64,000 nt of DNA from Mesorhizobium sp. NZP2298 (GCF_013170825.1 NZ_CP033365.1:6522001-6586000), one strand, 5' to 3'. Positions 53,401 to 61,078 are shown, counted from the first letter of the stretch. Program-made: numbers and translations. Notes: generated by a model from the letters alone, not told the origin.

Positions 53401-56400
53401 ACGACGACCGGCACCTTCAACGTCACCACGGGCGGCGACACGCTGCAGAAGCTGGAGATCGCCGACAAGGACGGCAACCTGGTCAACGTGACCAGCGGCG
53501 GCACGGTGCACGGCACCAATGGCGACCTGATCGTGACGGTCAATGGCGGCGTCTACAGCTACAGCTACACGCTGGCCCACAACGTGACCAACGCCGACCC
53601 CACCAAGACCGGGGCGGCCGACCAGGCGACCGGCGAGCACTTCGCGGTGACGGTCACCGACAGCGACGGCGACCAGGCCAGCGGCTCGCTGACGGTCAAG
53701 GTCAATGACGACGGGCCGCATGCGGTGAACGACAGCGGGCAGCAGGCGGCGGAGAACGCGGCGGTCGCGGTCGACGTCAAGGCCAACGACACGGCGGGCG
53801 CCGACGGCGTCGACTGGAGCGGCGTGACGCACACGGTTGCGCAGAACGGCGCCAACCCGGCGACGGGGACCCTGTCCTACAACAATGACGGCACCTTCAC
53901 CTACACGCCCGGCGCGGGCGAACAGGGAACGGTGACGTTCGACTACACCATCAAGGACGGCGACGGCGACACCTCGACCGCGACCGTGACGATCACGCTG
54001 CTGACCGACTCGACGCCGACGATCACGGTGACGCCGACCGGCGGCACGCCCGCCGCCGACGCGCAGGCGGTGGTCGACGAGAAGGGCCTGCCGACCGGCA
54101 CCGGCGAACTGGCCGATCACGATGCCGGCAACAACAGCGACGCGTCCGAGACGACGACCGGCACCTTCAACGTCACCACGGGCGGCGACACACTGCAGAA
54201 GCTGGAGATCGCCGACAAGGACGGCAACCTGGTCAACGTGACCAGCGGCGGCACGGTGCATGGCACCAATGGCGACCTGATCGTGACGGTCAATGGCGGC
54301 GTCTACAGCTACAGCTACACGCTGGCCCACAACGTGACCAACGCCGACCCCACCAAGACCGGGGCGGCCGACCAGGCGGCCGGCGAGCACTTCGCGGTGA
54401 CGGTCACCGACAGCGATGGCGACCAGGCCAGCGGCTCGCTGACGGTCAAGGTCAATGACGACGGGCCGCATGCGCATGACGATACCTGGGGTTCGCCTAT
54501 CACCGGTCCCACGACCCTTACCGGCCTGCTAGGCAACGACGTCTTCGGTGCCGATGGCGTGGCGACAACAACACCCGGCGTGATAACAACCACCAACGGC
54601 GCTCATGGCACCGTCATCTACAACAACGACGGAACCTTCACCTACGCGCCGACGGGGGTGTATGTCGGGTCAGACACTTTCACCTACACGATCAAGGACG
54701 GCGACGGCGACATCTCGACGGCGACGGTCACTGTGAATGTAAACACCAACTCGGTTCCGACAGGCGGCGGTTCCGTTTCGCTTGTTGTCAACGAGGCGGC
54801 GCTCGATACGACGCTGGATAGTGCCACGCCAGCCGACTTGGCAGCCGGCGCGGTAACCGGCAGCAACCCGGGCAGCCGCACGGAAACCGCTCAGCAGACT
54901 TCGGGAATAACATTCAACGCGACGGGCGAAGCGTTGACCGTCGCCTTCGGTGACCCCGCGAATCCGGCTTCCGGATGGGTTGCTCCCACAATCTCGAACC
55001 TGGCGCCCGGCTATACGATCACCTGGTCACTTAACGGCAGCGGCCAACTTGTCGGGAATCTGATCGAGACGGCCGGAAACGTGGACCTCGGCGCATTCAT
55101 TTACCTCGCCTTGACTGGCACGAGTGCTGCCGCCGGCAGTTCGGTGACCCCGACGATCACGGCAACCCTGACCGACCATTTGCAGCATCTTGCGGGCAGC
55201 GGTGCCAACAGCATCACCATCAACGGGCTTCAGGTGGTCGCAACCGACACCAGTGGCGATCATGTCTCCGGCGCGGTCAATCTGACGGTTCTGGATGACG
55301 TTCCGCAGCCGTTCGTCGGCGACGGCATCAACCTGCCGGACTCATTGCATTCCATGCTGACGGAACATCTGAACTTTGCCGCTGGCGCAGGCGCCGACGG
55401 CGTCGGGAACGTCGTGTTCAACGTCTCCAACGGCATGGCCGTTACAGACGCCAACGGCGCGAGCGTCTACCTTAACGGCGAGCAGTTGTTCTATCAAATC
55501 TCCTCCGATGGTCACACGGTCGAAGGGCGGACATCGGCTGCAAACGGCAATGACCTTGGGTTCACCGCCACGCTCAACCCGGCAAACGACACCTGGTCGT
55601 TCGTGCTGAACGGCACGATCTTCAACGGAGCCCAATTCACAACAGCCGGCGCTTCGGCCTCGGGCGGCAACAACCAGGTGATTGCGTTCTCCACGCTCAC
55701 CACCCCGGATACACCGGACGATCTGCTGGTCACGGCAAGCGGTGGCAACAGTGTCAATACCAGTACTGGAAACTTTGGTGTCGGTAATGGCCAGAGCATC
55801 ACAAGCGGCGAGACAATCCGTTTCGACTTCGTGAAGAATGCATCGACCACTGGAGTCCTCGCCGGGACCAGCTACACCGAGCACTATGAAGTATCGAGCT
55901 TCACCCAAGGGATAACCAAAGCGAACGGCACGGTTGATATCAAGATCAGAGCCGTGAACGCCGACGACGACAAGATTTTCGTTGGCGACAGCTCCGGGGA
56001 AGGCACCGCCGCCGGAATCACCGTGACTTTTGTGAACGGATCCGGCGGAGCTGCGCCCACGCTAACGAACAATGGCGACGGCACTTTCACGCTTCATGGG
56101 CTGGACCAAGGCGATACCTTCACGGTCTCGGCAAGTTCGGATCCGTTCAGTGCGGTCGAGATCTCGGGAGCCTCGTCGGGAACCTTCAAGCTTGGTCCCG
56201 CCACCTTCGCCACCGCCAACGCGGTTGACCCGTTCGACATCAAGATCCCGGTCACGGGATCGGATGGCGATAGCGATACCGCGGCCGGCAGCGTGACCGC
56301 GCATCTGTACCCAACGACCTCAACGCTCGAGGGCAGCATCAACGCTGACAATCTCGTTGCGACGGCGACGAAGACAACCTTGCTTGGCCAGGACGGCAAC

Positions 56401-56922
56401 GATCATCTCACCGGCATCAACGGACACGATACGATCCTCTCGGGAGGACAGGGTGACGACACCCTGACCGGCATGGACGGAAACGATACCCTCTATGGCG
56501 GCTCGGGCAACGACACGCTCGTCGGCGGCGCAGGTAACGACATGCTGTACGGCGGTTCAGGACTTAACCACCTGACCGGCGGAAGCGGTAACGACACATT
56601 TGTGATCGACCCGTCCAAGCTCGCGGCGATCCACATGGTCGATGTTATCTCAGACTATACGCCGGGTCAGGACGTCATCGACCTGTCGGATTTGCTCAAA
56701 TCCCTTGGAGGCAACGCACCGACTACGGATGCGCAGGCAGGTGCCTCGATCGACGTTACTTTCTCGGGCGGTGCGGCTCACGTTATGGTCGATAACAACG
56801 GCACTGCCGCTGGCGGCAACATGGTCGAAGTGGCATCGCTGACGAATGTTGGGGTCGGTTCTGCGATTACCATTCTTTATGATCACAACATGCCCACTCA
56901 CACGGAAACGGTGGTGGCCTGA
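50422..56922 (+). CDS. giant RTX adhesin with N-terminal retention-type module and identical tandem repeats (LapA-like)
   Basis: This 2166-residue secreted adhesin has no classical signal peptide, as expected for type I secretion. Residues about 75-150 (VVKLPANVSIDNIKVDGHNL; GALNVPTFIIGDVEVPRVAL) resemble a LapA retention module, followed by a Gly/Ser linker near residue 165. Residues about 352-1350 are four 250-residue repeats of cadherin/VCBS- and DUF5801-like type with acidic loops (IKDGDGDTSTATVTITLL). Glycine-rich RTX nonapeptides are at about 1988-2065 (DGNDTLYGGSGNDTLVGGAG). A type I secretion target region ends the protein. The ATG at 50422 follows CCGGAGGGG. Likely exported by the upstream transporter and released by the LapG-like protease. 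Confidence 0.95.
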   Translation: MTNSNDLDTVSNSWDEHSEHNGLPSQAQIQVAEAQKAAPAAAEPVPVDVGNGTPVKPEAPAEAKAPAAAAPHEYVADTSNVVKLPANVSIDNIKVDGHNLVLEQADGSVIVIKDGALNVPTFIIGDVEVPRVALIAALEASHVDVAFGADGSISAGPGGSASSAGGDFSVPPGGIGDGFGLSALLPPTDLAFGQPDNRELFPSLLKPDSTPSIGDLTPEAGGGDTIVYEKGLTSAPDTSEINTGTFTISSPDGVGSLTIAGQVISGAALANSASTPVSITTPLGSTLTITDYDASTGQVSYSYTLVHSETHPGASTDSIYDDMTVTVTDSDGDTSAPGTLSVQIVDDVPHAANDSGQQAAENAAVAVDVKANDTAGADGVDWSGVTHTVAQNGANPATGTLSYNNDGTFTYTPGAGEQGTVTFDYTIKDGDGDTSTATVTITLLTDSTPTITVTPTGGTPAADAQAVVDEKGLPTGTGELADHDAGNNSDASETTTGTFNVTTGGDTLQKLEIADKDGNLVNVTSGGTVHGTNGDLIVTVNGGVYSYSYTLAHNVTNADPTKTGAADQATGEHFAVTVTDSDGDQASGSLTVKVNDDGPHAVNDSGQQAAENAAVAVDVKANDTAGADGVDWSGVTHTVAQNGANPATGTLSYNNDGTFTYTPGAGEQGTVTFDYTIKDGDGDTSTATVTITLLTDSTPTITVTPTGGTPAADAQAVVDEKGLPTGTGELADHDAGNNSDASETTTGTFNVTTGGDTLQKLEIADKDGNLVNVTSGGTVHGTNGDLIVTVNGGVYSYSYTLAHNVTNADPTKTGAADQATGEHFAVTVTDSDGDQASGSLTVKVNDDGPHAVNDSGQQAAENAAVAVDVKANDTAGADGVDWSGVTHTVAQNGANPATGTLSYNNDGTFTYTPGAGEQGTVTFDYTIKDGDGDTSTATVTITLLTDSTPTITVTPTGGTPAADAQAVVDEKGLPTGTGELADHDAGNNSDASETTTGTFNVTTGGDTLQKLEIADKDGNLVNVTSGGTVHGTNGDLIVTVNGGVYSYSYTLAHNVTNADPTKTGAADQATGEHFAVTVTDSDGDQASGSLTVKVNDDGPHAVNDSGQQAAENAAVAVDVKANDTAGADGVDWSGVTHTVAQNGANPATGTLSYNNDGTFTYTPGAGEQGTVTFDYTIKDGDGDTSTATVTITLLTDSTPTITVTPTGGTPAADAQAVVDEKGLPTGTGELADHDAGNNSDASETTTGTFNVTTGGDTLQKLEIADKDGNLVNVTSGGTVHGTNGDLIVTVNGGVYSYSYTLAHNVTNADPTKTGAADQAAGEHFAVTVTDSDGDQASGSLTVKVNDDGPHAHDDTWGSPITGPTTLTGLLGNDVFGADGVATTTPGVITTTNGAHGTVIYNNDGTFTYAPTGVYVGSDTFTYTIKDGDGDISTATVTVNVNTNSVPTGGGSVSLVVNEAALDTTLDSATPADLAAGAVTGSNPGSRTETAQQTSGITFNATGEALTVAFGDPANPASGWVAPTISNLAPGYTITWSLNGSGQLVGNLIETAGNVDLGAFIYLALTGTSAAAGSSVTPTITATLTDHLQHLAGSGANSITINGLQVVATDTSGDHVSGAVNLTVLDDVPQPFVGDGINLPDSLHSMLTEHLNFAAGAGADGVGNVVFNVSNGMAVTDANGASVYLNGEQLFYQISSDGHTVEGRTSAANGNDLGFTATLNPANDTWSFVLNGTIFNGAQFTTAGASASGGNNQVIAFSTLTTPDTPDDLLVTASGGNSVNTSTGNFGVGNGQSITSGETIRFDFVKNASTTGVLAGTSYTEHYEVSSFTQGITKANGTVDIKIRAVNADDDKIFVGDSSGEGTAAGITVTFVNGSGGAAPTLTNNGDGTFTLHGLDQGDTFTVSASSDPFSAVEISGASSGTFKLGPATFATANAVDPFDIKIPVTGSDGDSDTAAGSVTAHLYPTTSTLEGSINADNLVATATKTTLLGQDGNDHLTGINGHDTILSGGQGDDTLTGMDGNDTLYGGSGNDTLVGGAGNDMLYGGSGLNHLTGGSGNDTFVIDPSKLAAIHMVDVISDYTPGQDVIDLSDLLKSLGGNAPTTDAQAGASIDVTFSGGAAHVMVDNNGTAAGGNMVEVASLTNVGVGSAITILYDHNMPTHTETVVA
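51477..54474 (+). repeat. four tandem 750-bp repeats inside the adhesin gene
   Basis: The period is exactly 750 bp (250 codons): copies at 51477-52226, 52227-52976, 52977-53726 and 53727-54474. By eye, copies one to three are identical at every base. Copy four differs at four positions only (54192, 54261, 54379, 54417), of which 54379 changes Thr to Ala. Such identity, including at silent sites, implies very recent duplication or ongoing homogenisation. Copy number is probably variable between strains. Confidence 0.97.
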
Positions 56923-56924
56923 CG

Positions 56925-57014
56925 ATGTTGACCAACACTCCCGTGGCAAGCACGATCCGGCAACTCCACGATGAGGGAACGACCACGCGTACGACCACGG
57001 CAAATCTGGTCTAA
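56925..57014 (+). CDS. possible 29-residue small ORF after the adhesin
   Basis: ATG at 56925 opens a 29-codon frame (start MLTNTPVASTIRQLHDEG, Thr-rich end) two bases after the adhesin stop, with GGAAACGGTGG upstream as a weak ribosome site. No family is recognisable and so short a frame may be chance. It is the only frame in the 163-base gap; the gap's right end has a TATATATTAG promoter-like element for the next gene. Confidence 0.25.
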   Translation: MLTNTPVASTIRQLHDEGTTTRTTTANLV

Positions 57015-57085
57015 CGGGATGGCGTGCGCCGACACCATGCTATATATTAGCGATACTTAAAATTGCAGTTTGGAGAGGGACTTAC

Positions 57086-57454
57086 ATGAAGCGTTGTGGA
57101 AGATTGCTGGCTACGGCCGCCGCGCTGCTGCTGGCTGGATCGACGGGCTTCGCCGCCGACATCATCGAGGGACCTGTAGGCGACTATTGCCGCACCGTCA
57201 GCACGTCCAACTTGGTGCTGACCGACAATATCGTCGATCTCAGGCAACAGGTGGTGAAGCTGATGGACGAGTCGGTCGCTGTCGCCAACAGTTCGGAATG
57301 GATCAATTCATCCCGGCCGGCATTCGTGTGGGCATCGGAAGCCAAGGTCGCCTGCGGCATGGCCTATGGCTATCTGAAGACGAACTACAAGGACGAAGAC
57401 ACACTCAACAAATGCGAGTGCTTCCACGATCGCATGGTCGAGTACATGCACTGA
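57086..57454 (+). CDS. small exported cysteine-containing protein
   Basis: The 122-residue product has a clear signal peptide (LLATAAALLLAGSTGFA-ADIIEG). The mature part is about 98 residues with four cysteines: one in VGDYCRTVSTSNL, one in KVACGMAYGYLKTNY and a pair in NKCECFHDRMVEYMH at the C terminus. GGAGAGGG precedes the ATG. It is likely periplasmic with disulfides. I do not recognise the family. It lies directly downstream of the adhesin but has its own promoter-like AT-rich sequence. Confidence 0.8.
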   Translation: MKRCGRLLATAAALLLAGSTGFAADIIEGPVGDYCRTVSTSNLVLTDNIVDLRQQVVKLMDESVAVANSSEWINSSRPAFVWASEAKVACGMAYGYLKTNYKDEDTLNKCECFHDRMVEYMH

Positions 57455-57786
57455 CCGGATGGGCCGCGCCGGTTGGCAATCATGACAGCCGGGCGATCGA
57501 TCCTGGGGGCGGTCGCCGGCATAATCCCCCTGACCAGCGTCGCGCAGTCCAACGGAACTTGCCGCGGACGGCCTGTACACCACCGCACGAAGCATCGCGC
57601 CAGGCACAATGAGCCGGTTCTCGGGTGACCCGCGTCCGCTGCCGCCGGCGAGATCGAACAATGCTCAAGGCGGCGAGGGCCCGCCTCCTTGAAGAGCACG
57701 GCAAAACGGCACGGCACATCCGCCGCAACATGAATTGAAGACCAGACCGGGGAAATACCCGGCGGCAGACACAGGGTGGAGCAATC
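57455..57786. other. gap between the exported protein and LpoA-like lipoprotein genes
   Basis: This 332-base GC-rich gap has no clear gene. A 48-codon frame at 57482-57628 begins with a signal-like stretch (MTAGRSILGAVAGIIPLTSVAQS) but then becomes Arg/His-rich and stops, which suggests a decayed or frameshifted exported-protein gene rather than an intact one. GGGTGGAGC before 57787 is the ribosome site of the next gene. Confidence 0.35.
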
Positions 57787-58977
57787 ATGGAAGCAGGCCG
57801 GCAGGTCCGCAACCCGCAGATTTTGGCGATCGCCCTGGCGCTCGCCACGATAGTGTCGGGCTGCCAGTCGAAAGGCGGCGTTTCCGACGTGCTCGATCAG
57901 GCCGCGGCTGCCGCGCCCGCCGGCCAGAATGCCGCCGGTCCGGCCCAGGCGAGCCAGTCGCTCGGCACCGGTTCGACCAAGGTCACGATGTTGCTGCCCT
58001 TGTCGGCGCCCGGGACGTCAGGAGAGACCGGCAGGAAGATGCGTGATGCCGCCAAGCTGGCGATGACCGATATCGGCAATGGATTGCTGACGTTGACGAT
58101 CGAGGACACCAAGGGCGACAGCGCACAGGCCAGCAAGCAGGCCGTGCAGGCCATGACGACGGGGTCGAAAGTGGTCATCGGTCCGACCGAACTGCCGGCG
58201 GCCCAGCATATTGCCACGCTGTCCGGATCGAAGCGGCCGCCGGTCCTGGCGCTTGCCGACAATTTCGCGGGCGGCGCTGGGGTTTACGCCGTGCGCCTCA
58301 GCGAAGCCGACAGCGCCGCGGCGGGCGCAGCAGGGCTCGCCGCGAAAGGCCGCAAGAAGTTCGTATTGCTGGTCGCCGAAGGCTCAAACGCCGGCGCCGT
58401 GGAGAAGCGGGTGGCGAACAGCCTTAGCATCTATGGCGCAACACTCGCGGTCACCCTGCCTTATTCGGCCGGCGACGGTGGCGCGAAGGCGATCGACCAG
58501 ATGGGCTCGCTCGTGGACGCTCCCGACGCGGTCATCGTTGCCAGCGGCGACGGCAGCCCCTCACCCGTCCTTGCCGCTCTCAAATCAAAGGGCATTCCGG
58601 GAAAGGCAATCTCTATCGTGGGGACGGACCGCTGGCTGGAACATCCCATGGATCCGTTGTTCGAGGGGGCATACATCGCCACGCTCGATCCAAGCGAAAC
58701 CGGACCGATCGCCGACCGTTTCAGGACGACATACAATTATCCGGCCGACGTCAATGCGGCCTATGCCTATGATATGATTGCCCTGACAGCTGGGATAGCG
58801 AGCGCGGTCGGACCTGACGGCTTCAGCAAACAGACTCTCGAAAACCCGAACGGGTTTCGCGGATCGACAGGTTTGTTCCGTTTTCGCGCTGACGGATCCA
58901 GCCAAAGATCGATGCCATTCTATCGGATAGAAAAGGGTGTGCTCAAACTGGTTGCCAAATCGACGTCGGGTTTCTGA
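57787..58977 (+). CDS. penicillin-binding-protein activator-like lipoprotein (LpoA/type I periplasmic binding fold)
   Basis: The 396-residue protein has a lipoprotein signal (IALALATIVSGCQSKGG, lipobox VSGC) and a type I periplasmic-binding-like domain: VTMLLPLSAPGTSGETGRKMRDAAKLAMTD, KVVIGPTELPAAQHIATL and YDMIALTAGIASAVG. In alphaproteobacteria this family is annotated as penicillin-binding-protein activator, related to LpoA's C-terminal domain and to amino-acid-binding proteins. It should be an outer-membrane or periplasmic lipoprotein affecting peptidoglycan synthesis; ligand binding cannot be excluded. Confidence 0.82.
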   Translation: MEAGRQVRNPQILAIALALATIVSGCQSKGGVSDVLDQAAAAAPAGQNAAGPAQASQSLGTGSTKVTMLLPLSAPGTSGETGRKMRDAAKLAMTDIGNGLLTLTIEDTKGDSAQASKQAVQAMTTGSKVVIGPTELPAAQHIATLSGSKRPPVLALADNFAGGAGVYAVRLSEADSAAAGAAGLAAKGRKKFVLLVAEGSNAGAVEKRVANSLSIYGATLAVTLPYSAGDGGAKAIDQMGSLVDAPDAVIVASGDGSPSPVLAALKSKGIPGKAISIVGTDRWLEHPMDPLFEGAYIATLDPSETGPIADRFRTTYNYPADVNAAYAYDMIALTAGIASAVGPDGFSKQTLENPNGFRGSTGLFRFRADGSSQRSMPFYRIEKGVLKLVAKSTSGF

Positions 58978-58995
58978 CCGGCTGCCGGCGGGACC

Positions 58996-59724
58996 TTGCT
59001 CGAATGCCGCGATGGCCTGATGGGCACGCCTCGGCATGCCCGCCTGATGATCGCGGTCGGGGGCCTTGAACTGCTGGTCGGAATTGTCCTGATCATGCGC
59101 GCCGGAGCCCTGCTTTCCCTCGAGCGGCCCGCCCCTGCGCCGTCGCTGGAAAATTCCGGCAAGCAAGCGGCCCCGGTGGATACAGCCATTTTCGACGGAT
59201 CAAGACGAGAACCGGCACGGCGGATTGCCGAGAGCCTTATCGCCCCGCCGCCGGTTGACGCCTCGGAAATCGAGCGGGTCGAAGCCCGGCCGCCGCTCGG
59301 TGAACTCGGCCTCGCCGTCCGCCCCAGGACGCCAATGCCGCAAGACTGGCGCGAAACCCTGCTGTACCATCCAATTGCAACGTCGTCGGCGACTTTCGAA
59401 TCGATGGGGCGGAAGGTGGTCATCAGCGGGGCTCTGGACATCGACGAGGCCCAGACCTGCTCGTTTCGCGACGAAGCCTGGCCCTGTGGGCTGCGCGCCC
59501 GCGCGGCCTTCAATGCCTGGCTGCGGGGGCGCGCGCTGACCTGCTTTCTGCCGCCGGAAACCGAACGCTTTGCCATCGCCGCGCCGTGCCGGCTGGGCAA
59601 GCAGGATGTCGGCGCCTGGCTCGTCGCCAATGGTTGGGCCATGGCGTTGCCGGGCGGCATCTATGGCAAGGCGGAAGCAATTGCCAGGGATGCCGAGATG
59701 GGTATCTTCGGGCCGCCGCGATAG
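58996..59724 (+). CDS. membrane-anchored SNase-like protein
   Basis: The 242-residue protein has one N-terminal membrane helix (LMIAVGGLELLVGIVLIMRAGALL), a Pro-rich linker and a C-terminal region resembling the staphylococcal-nuclease-like fold (GALDIDEAQTCSFRDE, WPCGLRARAAFNAWLRGRAL, APCRLGKQDVGAWLVANGWAMA). Catalytic Arg/Glu residues of true thermonucleases are not convincingly present, so nuclease activity is doubtful; rhizobial relatives such as ExoI occur in polysaccharide loci. The frame opens with TTG at 58996; ATG 59020 is an alternative. Confidence 0.7.
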   Translation: MLECRDGLMGTPRHARLMIAVGGLELLVGIVLIMRAGALLSLERPAPAPSLENSGKQAAPVDTAIFDGSRREPARRIAESLIAPPPVDASEIERVEARPPLGELGLAVRPRTPMPQDWRETLLYHPIATSSATFESMGRKVVISGALDIDEAQTCSFRDEAWPCGLRARAAFNAWLRGRALTCFLPPETERFAIAAPCRLGKQDVGAWLVANGWAMALPGGIYGKAEAIARDAEMGIFGPPR

Positions 59725-59849
59725 GCTGGGAGGGCTCGGTCGCCGAAGTCGCGCGACGACAGGATGGATCGTTCAAATTGTACGGTTCGGCGAAACCGAA
59801 ATTACGGCAGGCAGGCCTTATACCAGCCGATCTGACAGGAGATTGGCCA

Positions 59850-60602
59850 ATGACGAGACCAATGGCGACCACCACTGCCCAGGACTGGAAGCGCGTCGCG
59901 TGGTTGACGTTCCTGGGAACCGCCGGGAGCCTCGGCCTTTCCCTTGGACTGAACTACCTGCTCCTGTTCAGCGACACGCTGACGCCGTTCGCCCGCAGCA
60001 TGATCACCGCGGGACTGCTGCCGGTGATCATAGGCCTGCCGCTTTTCGCGCTGATCGGCTGGAACCGGGTCGAAATCCACCGCTACCGGCAGGAACTCAA
60101 CAAGTCCGGAACGTATGACAGGCTGACGGGCTGCCTGAACGGGCCGGTCTTCACGTCGATGATTGAACGACGGGCCGCCAGGCGATCGGGACCAGGACCA
60201 CGCTCGGGCGCCTTCCTGATCATTCATCCGGAACACCTTCGATCCATCAACATGCGCTTTGGGCTCGAATGGGGCGACGAGGCCTTGCGGCTCATCGTCT
60301 CGACCATACAGTCGTCGGTACGCGAGGGGGATCTGGTCGGACGCATCGGGGCCTCGATGTTTGGGGTTTTCCTCCCGGGCGCGACCGAAGCAGAGGCCAA
60401 GGAAGTCGGCGAACGTATCCGGACGCGTGTCGCGCAGGTCTATTTCGCGCCAAAAGGCACCGAGGATGTCCTCACCATAAAGGTCGGCGGTGTGATGTTG
60501 GAGAACGAGATGGAGTTCTCGGACATGTTCCGGTCCGCCGAACAACACCTGTCCGACACGCAGGATGACGCCGGGTTCGAACTGACGCATCTGCACAGCT
60601 GA
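59850..60602 (+). CDS. membrane GGDEF-domain protein with degenerate active site and intact I-site motif
   Basis: The 250-residue protein has two N-terminal membrane helices (about residues 18-36 and 48-66) and a cytosolic GGDEF-type domain from about residue 85 (YDRLTGCLNGPVF; HLRSINMRFGLEWGDEALRLI). The catalytic GGDEF motif is replaced by GASMF in VGRIGASMFGVFLPG, so diguanylate cyclase activity is not expected. The inhibitory-site motif RxxD is kept as REGD, exactly five residues before. Such proteins can be c-di-GMP receptors. GGAG precedes the ATG at 59850; a longer frame from 59586 overlaps the SNase-like gene. Confidence 0.88.
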   Translation: MTRPMATTTAQDWKRVAWLTFLGTAGSLGLSLGLNYLLLFSDTLTPFARSMITAGLLPVIIGLPLFALIGWNRVEIHRYRQELNKSGTYDRLTGCLNGPVFTSMIERRAARRSGPGPRSGAFLIIHPEHLRSINMRFGLEWGDEALRLIVSTIQSSVREGDLVGRIGASMFGVFLPGATEAEAKEVGERIRTRVAQVYFAPKGTEDVLTIKVGGVMLENEMEFSDMFRSAEQHLSDTQDDAGFELTHLHS

Positions 60603-60634
60603 CAACAGCCGGGGCACCAAAGCAGGCCAATTCA

Positions 60635-60655
60635 AGAACCAGGAAAACTGGTTCT
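60635..60655 (+). terminator. hairpin downstream of the GGDEF-like gene
   Basis: AGAACCAG and CTGGTTCT form a perfect 8-bp stem with a GAAAA loop, 33 bases after the stop of the GGDEF-like gene. Only a short A-rich stretch follows, so it is a weak intrinsic terminator at best. On the minus strand it could serve as the end of the methyltransferase remnant. Confidence 0.4.
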
Positions 60656-60699
60656 GCGAAAATATAGTAAACGGCCTTTCTGCTCATTGGCGAGCCGGG

Positions 60700-60923
60700 G
60701 ATGATCCTGACCACATCCGCGGCAAGAAAAGCGACGTCGCCGTCGCCGGCGCCGCTGCCGACATCCAGCACCCGCATAGCCTGACTTACCCGGCGCATGG
60801 CAAATAACTTCGTGTCAACGGCTCGACCAGCGCCGCTTGGGTCGCCAACCGTCGCGACTCCCGATCGGTGTGGCCGAGCTCATACTCGTAGCGGCGTTTT
60901 GTGTCGGTCGGCCGGGATCCCAT
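60700..60923 (-). pseudogene. frameshifted, truncated SAM-dependent methyltransferase remnant
   Basis: Starting at ATG 60923 the minus strand reads DTKRRYEYELGHTDRESRRL and ATQAALVEPLTRSYL, then hits a stop. In the next frame it continues VSQAMRVLDVGSGAGDGDVAFLAADVV, the class I methyltransferase start region with its SAM-binding motif I. A frameshift near 60800 joins the two halves. After AADVV no methyltransferase sequence follows, so about three quarters of the gene is lost. The extra GDGD in motif I also looks like a small in-frame insertion. Confidence 0.8.
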
Positions 60924-60952
60924 GGCGCGTACCCTCGATCGCCTCCGGCGTC

Positions 60953-61078
60953 TTAGATCATTCCGCGAAACACTCCATCAATCTCCAGTTGTTCCCCAGG
61001 CGCGCCCTTTTCAAACAATCCGACGGTCGCACCAATGCTGGAGGCCAACACCTGCTCCGGTTTCTCATGACCCCACAT
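60953..61078 (-). CDS. possible 41-residue small ORF coupled to the BTAD/TPR regulator
   Basis: The ATG at 61078 overlaps the TGA stop of the regulator gene (TGATG) and opens 41 codons to a TAA at 60953: MWGHEKPEQVLASSIGATVG, then LFEKGAPGEQLEIDGVFRGMI. The frame has normal amino-acid composition. It could be a coupled small protein, or a relic of a longer gene that was lost next to the methyltransferase remnant. No family is recognised. Confidence 0.35.
   Translation of the reverse strand: MWGHEKPEQVLASSIGATVGLFEKGAPGEQLEIDGVFRGMI

Noticed and set aside
51477..54474. CRISPR-like array because of regular identical repeats
   Set aside because: The units are 750 bp, directly adjacent, in frame and coding; there are no short repeats with unique spacers.
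50971..54477. A 1168-codon open frame on the minus strand across the adhesin repeats
   Set aside because: It is antisense to the RTX adhesin; because the 750-bp period is a multiple of three, one open antisense frame is copied four times. Its Arg/Val/Gly-rich product has no recognisable domain.
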